From Castellaniella sp034674885 (GTDB taxonomy: Bacteria; Pseudomonadota; Gammaproteobacteria; Burkholderiales; Burkholderiaceae_B), in the NCBI RefSeq assembly GCF_034674885.1, contig NZ_JAUCDS010000013.1, positions 17,192-81,191 of the forward strand: a DNA stretch of 64,000 nucleotides, in the 5' to 3' direction. Both the position numbers and the translations under genes were made by a program. Shown here one piece after another: positions 23,029 to 30,287 of the stretch. Under the pieces are notes generated by a model. That model made no database searches. It was not told where the DNA came from and saw only the letters and a list, made by a program, of their open reading frames with translations. Every line of letters starts with the position of its first letter. The stretch's first letter is position 1.

Positions 23029-23961
23029 ATGAAGATCGCATTCGTATTTCCAGGCCAAGGTTCGCAGGCCGTGGGCATGATGGACGCCTGGGCGGATCAC
23101 GCCGGCGTGCAGGCCGTTCTGCAGCAGGGCAATGATGCCCTGGGCGAAGACCTGACGGGCCTGATCGCCCAGGGGCCGGCCGAATCCCTGAATCTGACGA
23201 CCAATACCCAACCCGCCATGCTGCTGTGTTCCGTCGCCATGTATCGCGCCTGGCAGCAGGCCGGCGGCGCTGCGCCCGCCATCGTGGCCGGGCACAGCCT
23301 GGGGGAATACTCCGCGCTGGTGGCGGCCGAGGCGCTGGACCTGGGCGACGCCGTGCGTACCGTCCGGGTGCGTGCCCAGGCCATGCAGTCTGCGGTCCCC
23401 GTGGGCGAGGGCGGCATGGCCGCCATCCTGGGGCTGGATGACGACGCCGTGCGCCAGGCCTGTCTTCAGGCATCCGGCGACCAGATCGTCGAGGCCGTGA
23501 ACTACAACGCGCCAGCCCAGGTCGTGATCGCGGGCCATGCGGCTGCAGTCGAGCGGGCCTGCGAACTGGCCAAGGCGGCCGGCGCCAAGCGCGCCGTCAC
23601 CCTGCCGGTGTCCGCGCCTTTTCACTCCCGCTTGCTCAAGCCTGCGGCGGATACGCTGGCACAGGCGCTGGCCGACATCGATCTGCGTGCGCCCGCCGTT
23701 CCCCTGATCAATAATGTGGATGTGGCCTCGCCGACAGAACCGGCTGCCATCCGCGACGCGCTGGTGCGTCAGGCCTGGCATCCGGTGCGCTGGGTGGAGA
23801 CGATCCAGGCGATGAAGCGCGACGGCGTCACCCATCTGGTCGAGTGCGGTCCGGGCAAGGTCCTGACCGGCCTGGTCAAGCGCATCGACCGCGATCTGAC
23901 AACCTTCAACATTACCGATCCGGCGTCGCTGCAACAGACGCTGGACGCCTTGAGAGGCTGA
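23029..23961 (+). CDS. fabD: Malonyl-CoA:ACP transacylase
   Basis: 310 residues. Loads malonyl groups onto AcpP. N-terminal FVFPGQGSQ, the nucleophile Ser90 in AGHSLGEYSALVA, and His in SAPFHSRLL are typical. VECGPGKVLTGLVKRI is at the C-terminus. fabG follows after 1 bp. Confidence 0.97.
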   Translation: MKIAFVFPGQGSQAVGMMDAWADHAGVQAVLQQGNDALGEDLTGLIAQGPAESLNLTTNTQPAMLLCSVAMYRAWQQAGGAAPAIVAGHSLGEYSALVAAEALDLGDAVRTVRVRAQAMQSAVPVGEGGMAAILGLDDDAVRQACLQASGDQIVEAVNYNAPAQVVIAGHAAAVERACELAKAAGAKRAVTLPVSAPFHSRLLKPAADTLAQALADIDLRAPAVPLINNVDVASPTEPAAIRDALVRQAWHPVRWVETIQAMKRDGVTHLVECGPGKVLTGLVKRIDRDLTTFNITDPASLQQTLDALRG

Positions 23962-23962
23962 T

Positions 23963-24703
23963 ATGGCAGAACCCATTCTGACGGGCAAGATCGCCCTGGT
24001 CACCGGCGCATCGCGCGGCATTGGCCGCGCTGTGGCCCTGGAACTGGCCGCCGCCGGTGCAACAGTCGTGGGCACCGCGACCTCGCAGGCGGGCGCGGAC
24101 GGCATCACCGAAGCCCTGGCTCCCCAGGGCGGGCGTGGCACGGTCCTGAATGTCGATGATGCTGCGAGCTGCGATGCGCTGCTGGCAGAACTGGCAGGGC
24201 AGGGCGGCCCCCACATCCTGGTCAACAATGCCGGCATCACCCGCGACGGGCTGATCCTGCGCATGAAGGACGAAGACTGGGCCGCCGTGCTGAACACCAA
24301 CCTGTCGGCCGTGTTCCGGTTGTCGCGCGGTGTCGCCAAGACCATGATGAAGGCCCGCTGGGGCCGCATCGTCAACATCACCTCGGTGGTGGGCTACAGC
24401 GGCAACCCGGGGCAGGCGAACTACGCGGCGGCCAAGGCCGGCGTGGCAGGCATGTCGCGCGCCCTGGCCCAGGAACTCGGCAGCCGCGGCATCACGGTCA
24501 ATTGCGTGGCGCCCGGCTTTATCGATACGGACATGACACGCGCGCTCAACGACACGCAAACGGCAGCGATCCTGCAGCAGATTCCCCTGGGGCGTTTGGG
24601 CTCTGCGGCAGAAATCGCGCATGCAGTCGCCTACCTGGCCAGCCCCCAGGCGGGCTATGTAACAGGCACGACCTTGCACGTCAATGGTGGTATGTACATG
24701 TAG
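23963..24703 (+). CDS. fabG: 3-oxoacyl-ACP reductase
   Basis: 246 residues, short-chain dehydrogenase. The NADPH-binding motif is TGASRGIG, followed by the NNAG motif, the catalytic Ser in NITSVVGYSGN, and Tyr and Lys in YAAAKAG. Reduces 3-ketoacyl-ACP in the elongation cycle. One base separates it from fabD. A terminator-like hairpin follows at 24764-24818. Confidence 0.97.
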   Translation: MAEPILTGKIALVTGASRGIGRAVALELAAAGATVVGTATSQAGADGITEALAPQGGRGTVLNVDDAASCDALLAELAGQGGPHILVNNAGITRDGLILRMKDEDWAAVLNTNLSAVFRLSRGVAKTMMKARWGRIVNITSVVGYSGNPGQANYAAAKAGVAGMSRALAQELGSRGITVNCVAPGFIDTDMTRALNDTQTAAILQQIPLGRLGSAAEIAHAVAYLASPQAGYVTGTTLHVNGGMYM

Positions 24704-24763
24704 GGTAAAGAGAACGGACGACACCCGTCTAAGGTAAAATCCGTTCAAACTCAGTAGGCAGAT

Positions 24764-24818
24764 CTCGGTGCTTCAATCGTCCAGCGTATAGTCGTCTGGT
24801 CCCGAGCTGCTTTTTTTT
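24764..24818 (+). terminator. Terminator-like hairpin after fabG
   Basis: Outer stem CTCGG (24764-24768) / CCGAG (24802-24806) and inner stem CCAG (24781-24784) / CTGG (24796-24799), followed after 4 nt by eight T (24811-24818). It lies before the acpP -10 and would separate acpP from fabG. Stem strength is moderate. Confidence 0.5.
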
Positions 24819-24853
24819 GACTAAGACCCGCAGCCCAGCTGTCCTCGTTTGGC

Positions 24854-24859
24854 TATAAT
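24854..24859 (+). promoter_or_regulatory. acpP promoter -10
   Basis: Perfect TATAAT, 30 bp before the acpP ATG. No convincing -35 at 16-18 bp; an activator or UP-type help would be needed. A separate acpP promoter is normal in proteobacteria. Confidence 0.55.
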
Positions 24860-24889
24860 TCGCGGGATTTTTCCTAACTGGAGATATGC

Positions 24890-25129
24890 ATGGAAAGCAT
24901 CGAACAGCGCGTCAAGAAGATCGTCGCTGAGCAACTTGGCGTCAACGAAGCCGAGATCAAAAACGAATCTTCCTTCCTTGACGACCTCGGTGCCGATTCG
25001 CTCGATATGGTCGAGCTCGTGATGGCGCTCGAAGACGAATTCGAAACGGAAATCCCCGACGAGGAAGCCGAGAAAATCACGACGGTGCAGCAGGCGGTCG
25101 ATTACATCACCTCGCATAGCAAACAGTAA
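24890..25129 (+). CDS. acpP: Acyl carrier protein
   Basis: 79 residues, acidic. The 4'-phosphopantetheine attachment site is Ser37 in DDLGADSLDMVEL. One of the most abundant bacterial proteins and the carrier of all fatty-acid intermediates. CTGGAG precedes the ATG. It has its own -10 (24854) and is bounded by terminator-like structures on both sides, which fits a separately and highly expressed gene. Confidence 0.98.
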   Translation: MESIEQRVKKIVAEQLGVNEAEIKNESSFLDDLGADSLDMVELVMALEDEFETEIPDEEAEKITTVQQAVDYITSHSKQ

Positions 25130-25172
25130 TCTCATTTCGACCCGACGCAGGCGTAGTCCGCCGCGTCCGGGC

Positions 25173-25257
25173 CATGGCAGTTCGTGACGGGTGATCATCG
25201 GGCAGGCAGGTCTGCGTGTCCGACCTGATGATCTGCCATGAACTGCCTTTTTCTTTT
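25173..25257 (+). promoter_or_regulatory. Switch-like attenuator between acpP and fabF
   Basis: Pairing A: GGCAGTTC (25176-25183) with GAACTGCC (25240-25247), then TTTTTCTTTT (25248-25257), an intrinsic terminator layout. Pairing B: CATGGCAG (25173-25180) with CTGCCATG (25233-25240). A and B share the left arm and cannot coexist. Inside both are GATCATC/GATGATC (25193-25199 / 25227-25233) and AGGTC/GACCT (25208-25212 / 25222-25226). The fabF Shine-Dalgarno follows immediately. Pairings are seen directly; switching is inferred. Confidence 0.6.
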
Positions 25258-25269
25258 CAGGAGCCGTAT

Positions 25270-26499
25270 GTGAAACGACGAGTCGTCATAACCGGATTGG
25301 GCATCGTGTCGCCTGTGGGAAATGATGTCGATACCGCCTGGGACAACCTCATCCATGGCCGCTCCGGGATCGGGCGGGTGACGCGATTCGACGCCTCGGT
25401 GCTCAACAGCCAGATTGCGGGCGAAGTCAAAGGCTTTCAGGTCACCGACTACATGAGCGCCAAGGAAGCCAAACAGATGGATACCTTCATCCATTATGGC
25501 GTGGCGGCCGGCATACAGGCCTGGCGCGATTCCGGCCTGGAAATCACGGGTGAAAACGCAGACCGCATCGGCACCATCATCGGTTCGGGCATCGGCGGCC
25601 TGCCGCGCATCGAGGAAATGCAGACCGAATACCTGCAGCGCGGCGCTCGACGGATCTCGCCGTTCTTCGTACCGGCTTCCCTGATCAATCTGATTTCGGG
25701 CCAGTTGTCCATCATGCTGGGCCTCAAGGGCCCCAGCTATGCGGTGGTCTCGGCCTGCACCACTGGCCTGCACTCCATCGGCGACGCAGCCCGCCTGATC
25801 GAATACGGCGATGCCGACGTGATGGTCGCGGGCGGCGCCGAAAGCTCCGTCTCCCCGCTGGGCATGGGGGGGTTTGCCGCCATGCGCGCCTTGTCCACGC
25901 GCAACGACGATCCCGCCACGGCTTCGCGCCCCTGGGACCGCGACCGCGACGGCTTCGTCCTGGGCGAAGGCGCCGGGGTGCTGGTGCTGGAAGAATACGA
26001 ACACGCCAAACGTCGCGGCGCTCGCATCTATGGCGAGTTCCTGGGTTTCGGCATGAGTTCCGACGCACATCACATCACCAGCCCCGACCAGGACGGTCCG
26101 CGCCGGGGCATTCTGCACGCCTTGCGCAACAGCGGCGTGAACGCGGACGAGATCAGCTACGTCAATGCGCACGGCACATCCACCCCGCTGGGTGACAAAA
26201 ACGAAACCGAGGCCCTGAAGCTGGCGTTCGGGGATCATGCTCGCAAACTGGTCGTCAATTCCACCAAGTCCATGACGGGCCACTTGCTGGGGGCCGCCGG
26301 CGGGATCGAAGCCGTCTTCACGACGTTGGCGGTGTATCGCCAGATCTCGCCCCCGACCATCAATCTGTTCAACCAGGACCCGGAATGCGACCTGGATTAC
26401 TGTGCCAACCAGGCTCGCGATCTGAAGATCGACGTCGCCTTGTCCAATTCCTTCGGGTTTGGCGGCACCAACGGCTCCATGATCGTGAGGCGGTTCTGA
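25270..26499 (+). CDS. fabF: 3-oxoacyl-ACP synthase II
   Basis: 409 residues from GTG 25270 (KRRVVITGLGIVSPVG follows), with AGGAG at 25259-25263, 6 nt upstream. The catalytic Cys is in VSACTTGLHSIGDA, and His residues are in VNAHGTSTPLGD and MTGHLLGAAGG. Elongates acyl-ACP and adjusts membrane unsaturation. An ATG two bases upstream (25268) is followed at once by TGA, so it makes a start-stop overlapping the real start. A switch-like terminator precedes the gene. rpoE starts 19 bp downstream. Confidence 0.97.
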   Translation: MKRRVVITGLGIVSPVGNDVDTAWDNLIHGRSGIGRVTRFDASVLNSQIAGEVKGFQVTDYMSAKEAKQMDTFIHYGVAAGIQAWRDSGLEITGENADRIGTIIGSGIGGLPRIEEMQTEYLQRGARRISPFFVPASLINLISGQLSIMLGLKGPSYAVVSACTTGLHSIGDAARLIEYGDADVMVAGGAESSVSPLGMGGFAAMRALSTRNDDPATASRPWDRDRDGFVLGEGAGVLVLEEYEHAKRRGARIYGEFLGFGMSSDAHHITSPDQDGPRRGILHALRNSGVNADEISYVNAHGTSTPLGDKNETEALKLAFGDHARKLVVNSTKSMTGHLLGAAGGIEAVFTTLAVYRQISPPTINLFNQDPECDLDYCANQARDLKIDVALSNSFGFGGTNGSMIVRRF

Positions 26500-26518
26500 C
26501 CTTCGTCGGAGACTCCGC

Positions 26519-27118
26519 ATGAGCGAGCGCGAGGTCGACCTCGCGCTGGTCGAACGCGTGCGGCGCGGCGAACGGCACGCCTTCGACCTGCTGGTGATCA
26601 AATACCAGCGCAAGATCATGCGCCTGCTGTCGCGCATGATCCACGATCCCGCCGACGTCGAGGACGTCGCCCAGGAAGCCTTCATCAAGGCCTATCGCGC
26701 CTTGCCGCAGTTCCGGGGCGACAGCGCCTTCTATACCTGGTTGTATCGCATCGCCATCAATACGGCCCGCAACTGGCAGGCGGCCAATTTTCGACGGCCG
26801 ACCACGGTTTCCGTACTGGAAAACGATGACGGTGAAACTTTTGACCAGATCGATGGCCTAAGTGATCAGAGCACGCCCGAATCGATGATGGCCAGTCGCC
26901 AGATCGCCCAGACCGTCAACGAAGCGATCGAGGCTCTGCCCGAAGACTTGCGGACGGCAATCGTGTTGCGAGAGATCGAGGGGATGAGTTATGAAGATAT
27001 TGCCAGCACCATGCAGTGTCCGATCGGGACGGTCCGATCCCGGATCTTCCGGGCGCGGGAAGCCATTGCCAGCCGCTTGCGGCCGGTCATGGAACAAGAC
27101 CCGGCACGCCGCTGGTAA
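26519..27118 (+). CDS. rpoE: RNA polymerase sigma-E factor (RpoE/AlgU)
   Basis: 199 residues, ECF sigma. Region 2 shows FDLLVIKYQRKIMRLLSRMI and DVEDVAQEAFIKAYRAL; region 4 shows LPEDLRTAIVLREIEGMSYE and CPIGTVRSRIFRAREAI, all close to Escherichia coli RpoE. Controls envelope stress genes and is held inactive by the next gene product. It is very near fabF (19 bp), so at least some transcription comes from the fatty-acid operon; no sigma-E consensus promoter was recognised in the end of fabF. Confidence 0.96.
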   Translation: MSEREVDLALVERVRRGERHAFDLLVIKYQRKIMRLLSRMIHDPADVEDVAQEAFIKAYRALPQFRGDSAFYTWLYRIAINTARNWQAANFRRPTTVSVLENDDGETFDQIDGLSDQSTPESMMASRQIAQTVNEAIEALPEDLRTAIVLREIEGMSYEDIASTMQCPIGTVRSRIFRAREAIASRLRPVMEQDPARRW

Positions 27119-27127
27119 GGAGCCCTC

Positions 27128-27634
27128 ATGAATATCAAGCATGAACCGTCCGTCGTGGACCATGATTGGGAAGCGTCGGTTTCGTCCTGGGTGGATGGCG
27201 AAGCCGATCTGCGGGCCGAAGAACTCGACAGCCCCTATGGCCGACAGGTCTGGGATACTTATCACCTGATCGGCGACGTCATGCGCAGCCAGGATCTGGC
27301 CATTCAGCCGTCCGAACGCTTCTATGCGCGGGTGTCGGCCGCCGTGGCCGCCGAGCCGGCCATCGTCGCGCCGGCGCCGCTGGCACGCCATCGTGCCTGG
27401 CGTTTCGGACTGTCCAGCCTGGCGGTGGCGGCAGCGGTGGCGTCGGTGGTCTGGATGGCCAAACCTTTTCTGTCCGGGCCGGATGCGGCGCCGGCCAGCA
27501 CGCCGGTCCTGGCCCAGGCCGCCGAACCTGAAACCAACGACCCCAGCCTGGCCGATTACATGGCGGCGCACCAGGACATGGCCGGCGCAGGCCCGGTGCG
27601 CCAGGTTTCCTATGACGGCATGGGGTCCCACTGA
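27128..27634 (+). CDS. rseA: Anti-sigma-E factor (RseA/MucA)
   Basis: 168 residues. The N-terminal cytoplasmic anti-sigma domain contains SVSSWVDGEADLRAEELDS and WDTYHLIGDVMRS. One transmembrane helix spans about 93-112 (FGLSSLAVAAAVASVVWMA), followed by a short periplasmic tail. Sequesters RpoE at the inner membrane until cleaved by DegS/RseP-type proteases. TAAGGAG precedes the ATG. The stop overlaps mucB by 1 bp. Confidence 0.92.
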   Translation: MNIKHEPSVVDHDWEASVSSWVDGEADLRAEELDSPYGRQVWDTYHLIGDVMRSQDLAIQPSERFYARVSAAVAAEPAIVAPAPLARHRAWRFGLSSLAVAAAVASVVWMAKPFLSGPDAAPASTPVLAQAAEPETNDPSLADYMAAHQDMAGAGPVRQVSYDGMGSH

Positions 27635-28641
27635 TGGTGACGTGGCAGGGTAGTTCCGCCCGATGGGCCTGCGGCCTGCTGGCGGGGCTGGTGCTGTGTG
27701 CAGGTGCCCAGGCGGCTCCTTCTGCTCCAAAGCCCGGCAGCGATGCCCTGGCGTTTTTACAGCAGGTTCAGCAGGCTGCCCGGGCGCTGGATTACTCCGG
27801 TATCTACGTCTATCAGCAGGGGCACATCCTGCAGGCATCCCGGCTGGTGCATCTGGTCGACGGCACGGGCGAGCGAGAGCGCCTGGAAGTGCTGGACGGC
27901 GCCCCGCGCGAATGCCTGCGCCAGAACGGCGTCGAACAGTGCCTGCGACCGGATCACAAGCTCGTGATCGTCCAGCCCGCGCGCAGCGACCACTTCCCGG
28001 GCCTGTTGCTGGGCAATGCCCAGGCCATCGCCACGCATTATGACTGGCGCGCCTCGTCCCGCATCTACCGGATCGCGGGGCGGGAATGCGCGATGTCCGA
28101 GCTCAAGGCGCGCGACCATCTGCGCTACAGCTACCGCATCTGCACCGATGCCAAGACGCACCTGTTGCTGAAATCCCAGACGCTGGATCCTGCGGGCCAC
28201 CTGGTGGATCAGGTGGCGTTCAGCAGCATCCGCATGGGCTCCGATGTGCAGCCGGCGGCCCTGAGCTCTCATTGGGACACCCGCGACTGGCAGCTGGTGA
28301 CGGAATCCAGCGCGCCCACGGACCTGCAGGCCCAGGGCTGGCGTTTCACGCTGCCGCCCGGTTTCCAGCCTGTGGCCGAATTATCGCGTCAGATCGGGCC
28401 GGATCACGCCGTGAACCAGCTGGTGGTTTCCGACGGTCTGGCCGCCATTTCGGTTTTCATTGAAACCTTTGACCCGAAACGTGATCAAAACATCAGACAG
28501 GGAGACCTGCGGCAAGGAGCAGTCAATATCTATCGGATGCGTCTGGCGTCCTTTTGGTTGACTGCCGTTGGCGAAGCACCCGCCCAGACGGTTCGTGATC
28601 TGGCCCGTGCCGTGCAATACGTGCCGCAAGCTGCCCGCTAA
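27634..28641 (+). CDS. mucB: Periplasmic regulator MucB/RseB
   Basis: 335 residues with a signal peptide (about 1-28, cleaved after AQA). The lipoprotein-like MucB/RseB N-terminal domain contains ALDYSGIYVYQQG and RERLEVLDG, and the C-terminal domain carries WRFTLPPGFQ. RseB binds RseA in the periplasm, protects it from proteolysis and senses mislocalised LPS or lipoproteins. Coupled to rseA by a TGATG overlap and followed by mucD after 23 bp. Confidence 0.93.
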   Translation: MVTWQGSSARWACGLLAGLVLCAGAQAAPSAPKPGSDALAFLQQVQQAARALDYSGIYVYQQGHILQASRLVHLVDGTGERERLEVLDGAPRECLRQNGVEQCLRPDHKLVIVQPARSDHFPGLLLGNAQAIATHYDWRASSRIYRIAGRECAMSELKARDHLRYSYRICTDAKTHLLLKSQTLDPAGHLVDQVAFSSIRMGSDVQPAALSSHWDTRDWQLVTESSAPTDLQAQGWRFTLPPGFQPVAELSRQIGPDHAVNQLVVSDGLAAISVFIETFDPKRDQNIRQGDLRQGAVNIYRMRLASFWLTAVGEAPAQTVRDLARAVQYVPQAAR

Positions 28642-28664
28642 CTCATTCTTCCAAGGAGAACTCC

Positions 28665-30146
28665 ATGGCTTTCAATTTGCCCCGAGCATTGGGTGTAAAG
28701 CGAGCGTTTGCGGGCGCTGCCGCCGGCCTGCTGCTGATCTCGGCAGCACCGATGGGCGCCGCCCAGGCTGAATCCGCTGTATCGGCGACCGCCGCGCTGC
28801 CGGATTTCACACAGGTCGTTTCCGAGACCGAAGGTTCCGTCGTCAATATCCGCACGACCGAGGCCGTGCCGGTGCGCCGCTCGCCCACGGGGCCCGGCGG
28901 CGGGGATCCCTCCGATCTGTTCCGCTGGTTCTTCGGACCGGATTTCATGCCGCCGGGATACGGGCCGCAGCAGCAACAGCGGCCGCATGCCCAGCCCAAT
29001 CAGCCCACGCCCAAGGAACGCACCGTGCCGCGTGGCATCGGGTCGGGCTTCATCCTGTCCAGCGATGGCTATGTCCTGACGAACAACCATGTCGTGGATA
29101 ATTCCAACGGCATCTTCGTCACCATGACCAACGGCAAGGAATACAAGGCCAAGGTCATCGGCACCGACGCGCGCACGGATATCGCCTTGCTGAAGATCGA
29201 TGCCACCGGCCTCACGCCCCTGGCGATCGGGGATTCCGACAAGCTGAAGAAAGGCCAATGGGTGCTGGCCATCGGTTCGCCGTTCGGGCTGGACTCCACC
29301 GTGACGGCCGGCATTGTCAGCGCCATCAATCGGGATACCGGCGATTATCTGCCCTTCATCCAGACCGACGTGGCAGTCAACCCCGGCAACTCGGGCGGCC
29401 CGCTGATCAATCTGCAGGGCCAGGTGGTGGGTATCAATTCCCAGATCATCTCGCGCAGCGGCGGTTTCATGGGGATTTCCCTGGCCATCCCGATCGATGA
29501 AGTGATGCGGGTGGTGGACCAGCTCAAGGCGCACGGCAAGGTCACGCGCGGTCGCATCGGCGTGCAGATCACGGAAGTCCAGGATGACGTCGCCAAGGCC
29601 CTGGGGCTGGGCACGTCGCAGGGCGCCCTGGTCAGCAGCGTCGAAGCCGATGGCCCGGCCGCCAAGGCGGGCGTGCATGCCGGTGACGTGATCACGGCCT
29701 TCAATGGCCAGACCATCAAGCACATGACGGATCTGCCGCGCCTGGTCGGGTCGACCCAGCCTGGCACCGAGGCCACGATCCAGGTCTGGCGCAAGGGCAA
29801 GTCGCTGGAACTGAAGACCAAGGTCGCGGAACTGGACCAGAAGGCAGCCGCCTCGTCCAATCCCGAGGCCCCCGCCAAGGACGGCGCCGATCGCCTGGGC
29901 CTGAGCGTCAAGCCCCTGCCGGCGGATTCGGGCCTGGACCAGGGCGTGGTGGTCAGCCGCTCCGAAGGCGCGGCGGCGGATGTGGGCATCGAGGAAGGCG
30001 ACATCATCCTGCGGGTGAACAATACCGACATCACCAGCCCGGCGCAGTACGAAAAGGTCGTCAAAGGCCTGGATAAATCCAATCCGGTGGTGCTGCTGGT
30101 CAGCCGGGATCAGCAATCCCAGTGGGTGATCATCAAGCTGCAATGA
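28665..30146 (+). CDS. mucD: Periplasmic serine protease/chaperone MucD (DegP/HtrA family)
   Basis: 493 residues with a signal peptide (about 1-35, cleaved after AQA). The trypsin-like domain has catalytic His142 (TNNHVVD), Asp172 (RTDIALLK) and Ser243 (NPGNSGGP). Two PDZ domains follow (about 280-380 and 400-490). A Pro/Gln-rich LA loop lies at about 95-120. Degrades misfolded envelope proteins. AAGGAG precedes the ATG. Its mRNA ends at a strong terminator at 30199-30225. Confidence 0.95.
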   Translation: MAFNLPRALGVKRAFAGAAAGLLLISAAPMGAAQAESAVSATAALPDFTQVVSETEGSVVNIRTTEAVPVRRSPTGPGGGDPSDLFRWFFGPDFMPPGYGPQQQQRPHAQPNQPTPKERTVPRGIGSGFILSSDGYVLTNNHVVDNSNGIFVTMTNGKEYKAKVIGTDARTDIALLKIDATGLTPLAIGDSDKLKKGQWVLAIGSPFGLDSTVTAGIVSAINRDTGDYLPFIQTDVAVNPGNSGGPLINLQGQVVGINSQIISRSGGFMGISLAIPIDEVMRVVDQLKAHGKVTRGRIGVQITEVQDDVAKALGLGTSQGALVSSVEADGPAAKAGVHAGDVITAFNGQTIKHMTDLPRLVGSTQPGTEATIQVWRKGKSLELKTKVAELDQKAAASSNPEAPAKDGADRLGLSVKPLPADSGLDQGVVVSRSEGAAADVGIEEGDIILRVNNTDITSPAQYEKVVKGLDKSNPVVLLVSRDQQSQWVIIKLQ

Positions 30147-30198
30147 TCCGCTAGGGATTCCCCGGCGGGAAAAAGCTAAAATACGGCCTGTACCGAAG

Positions 30199-30225
30199 GG
30201 GGCGCCTTGCGGCGCCCTCTTTTTT
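30199..30225 (+). terminator. Intrinsic terminator of the rpoE-mucD operon
   Basis: GGGCGCC (30200-30206), loop TTGC, GGCGCCC (30211-30217), then TC and six T (30220-30225). Strong and well placed 53 bp after mucD, separating it from lepA. Confidence 0.85.
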
Positions 30226-30287
30226 GACGGCATGCCGGTCTGCCTTCCCCATCCTTTTCCGACTTTCCCGAGTTTCGCACGCAGTCT

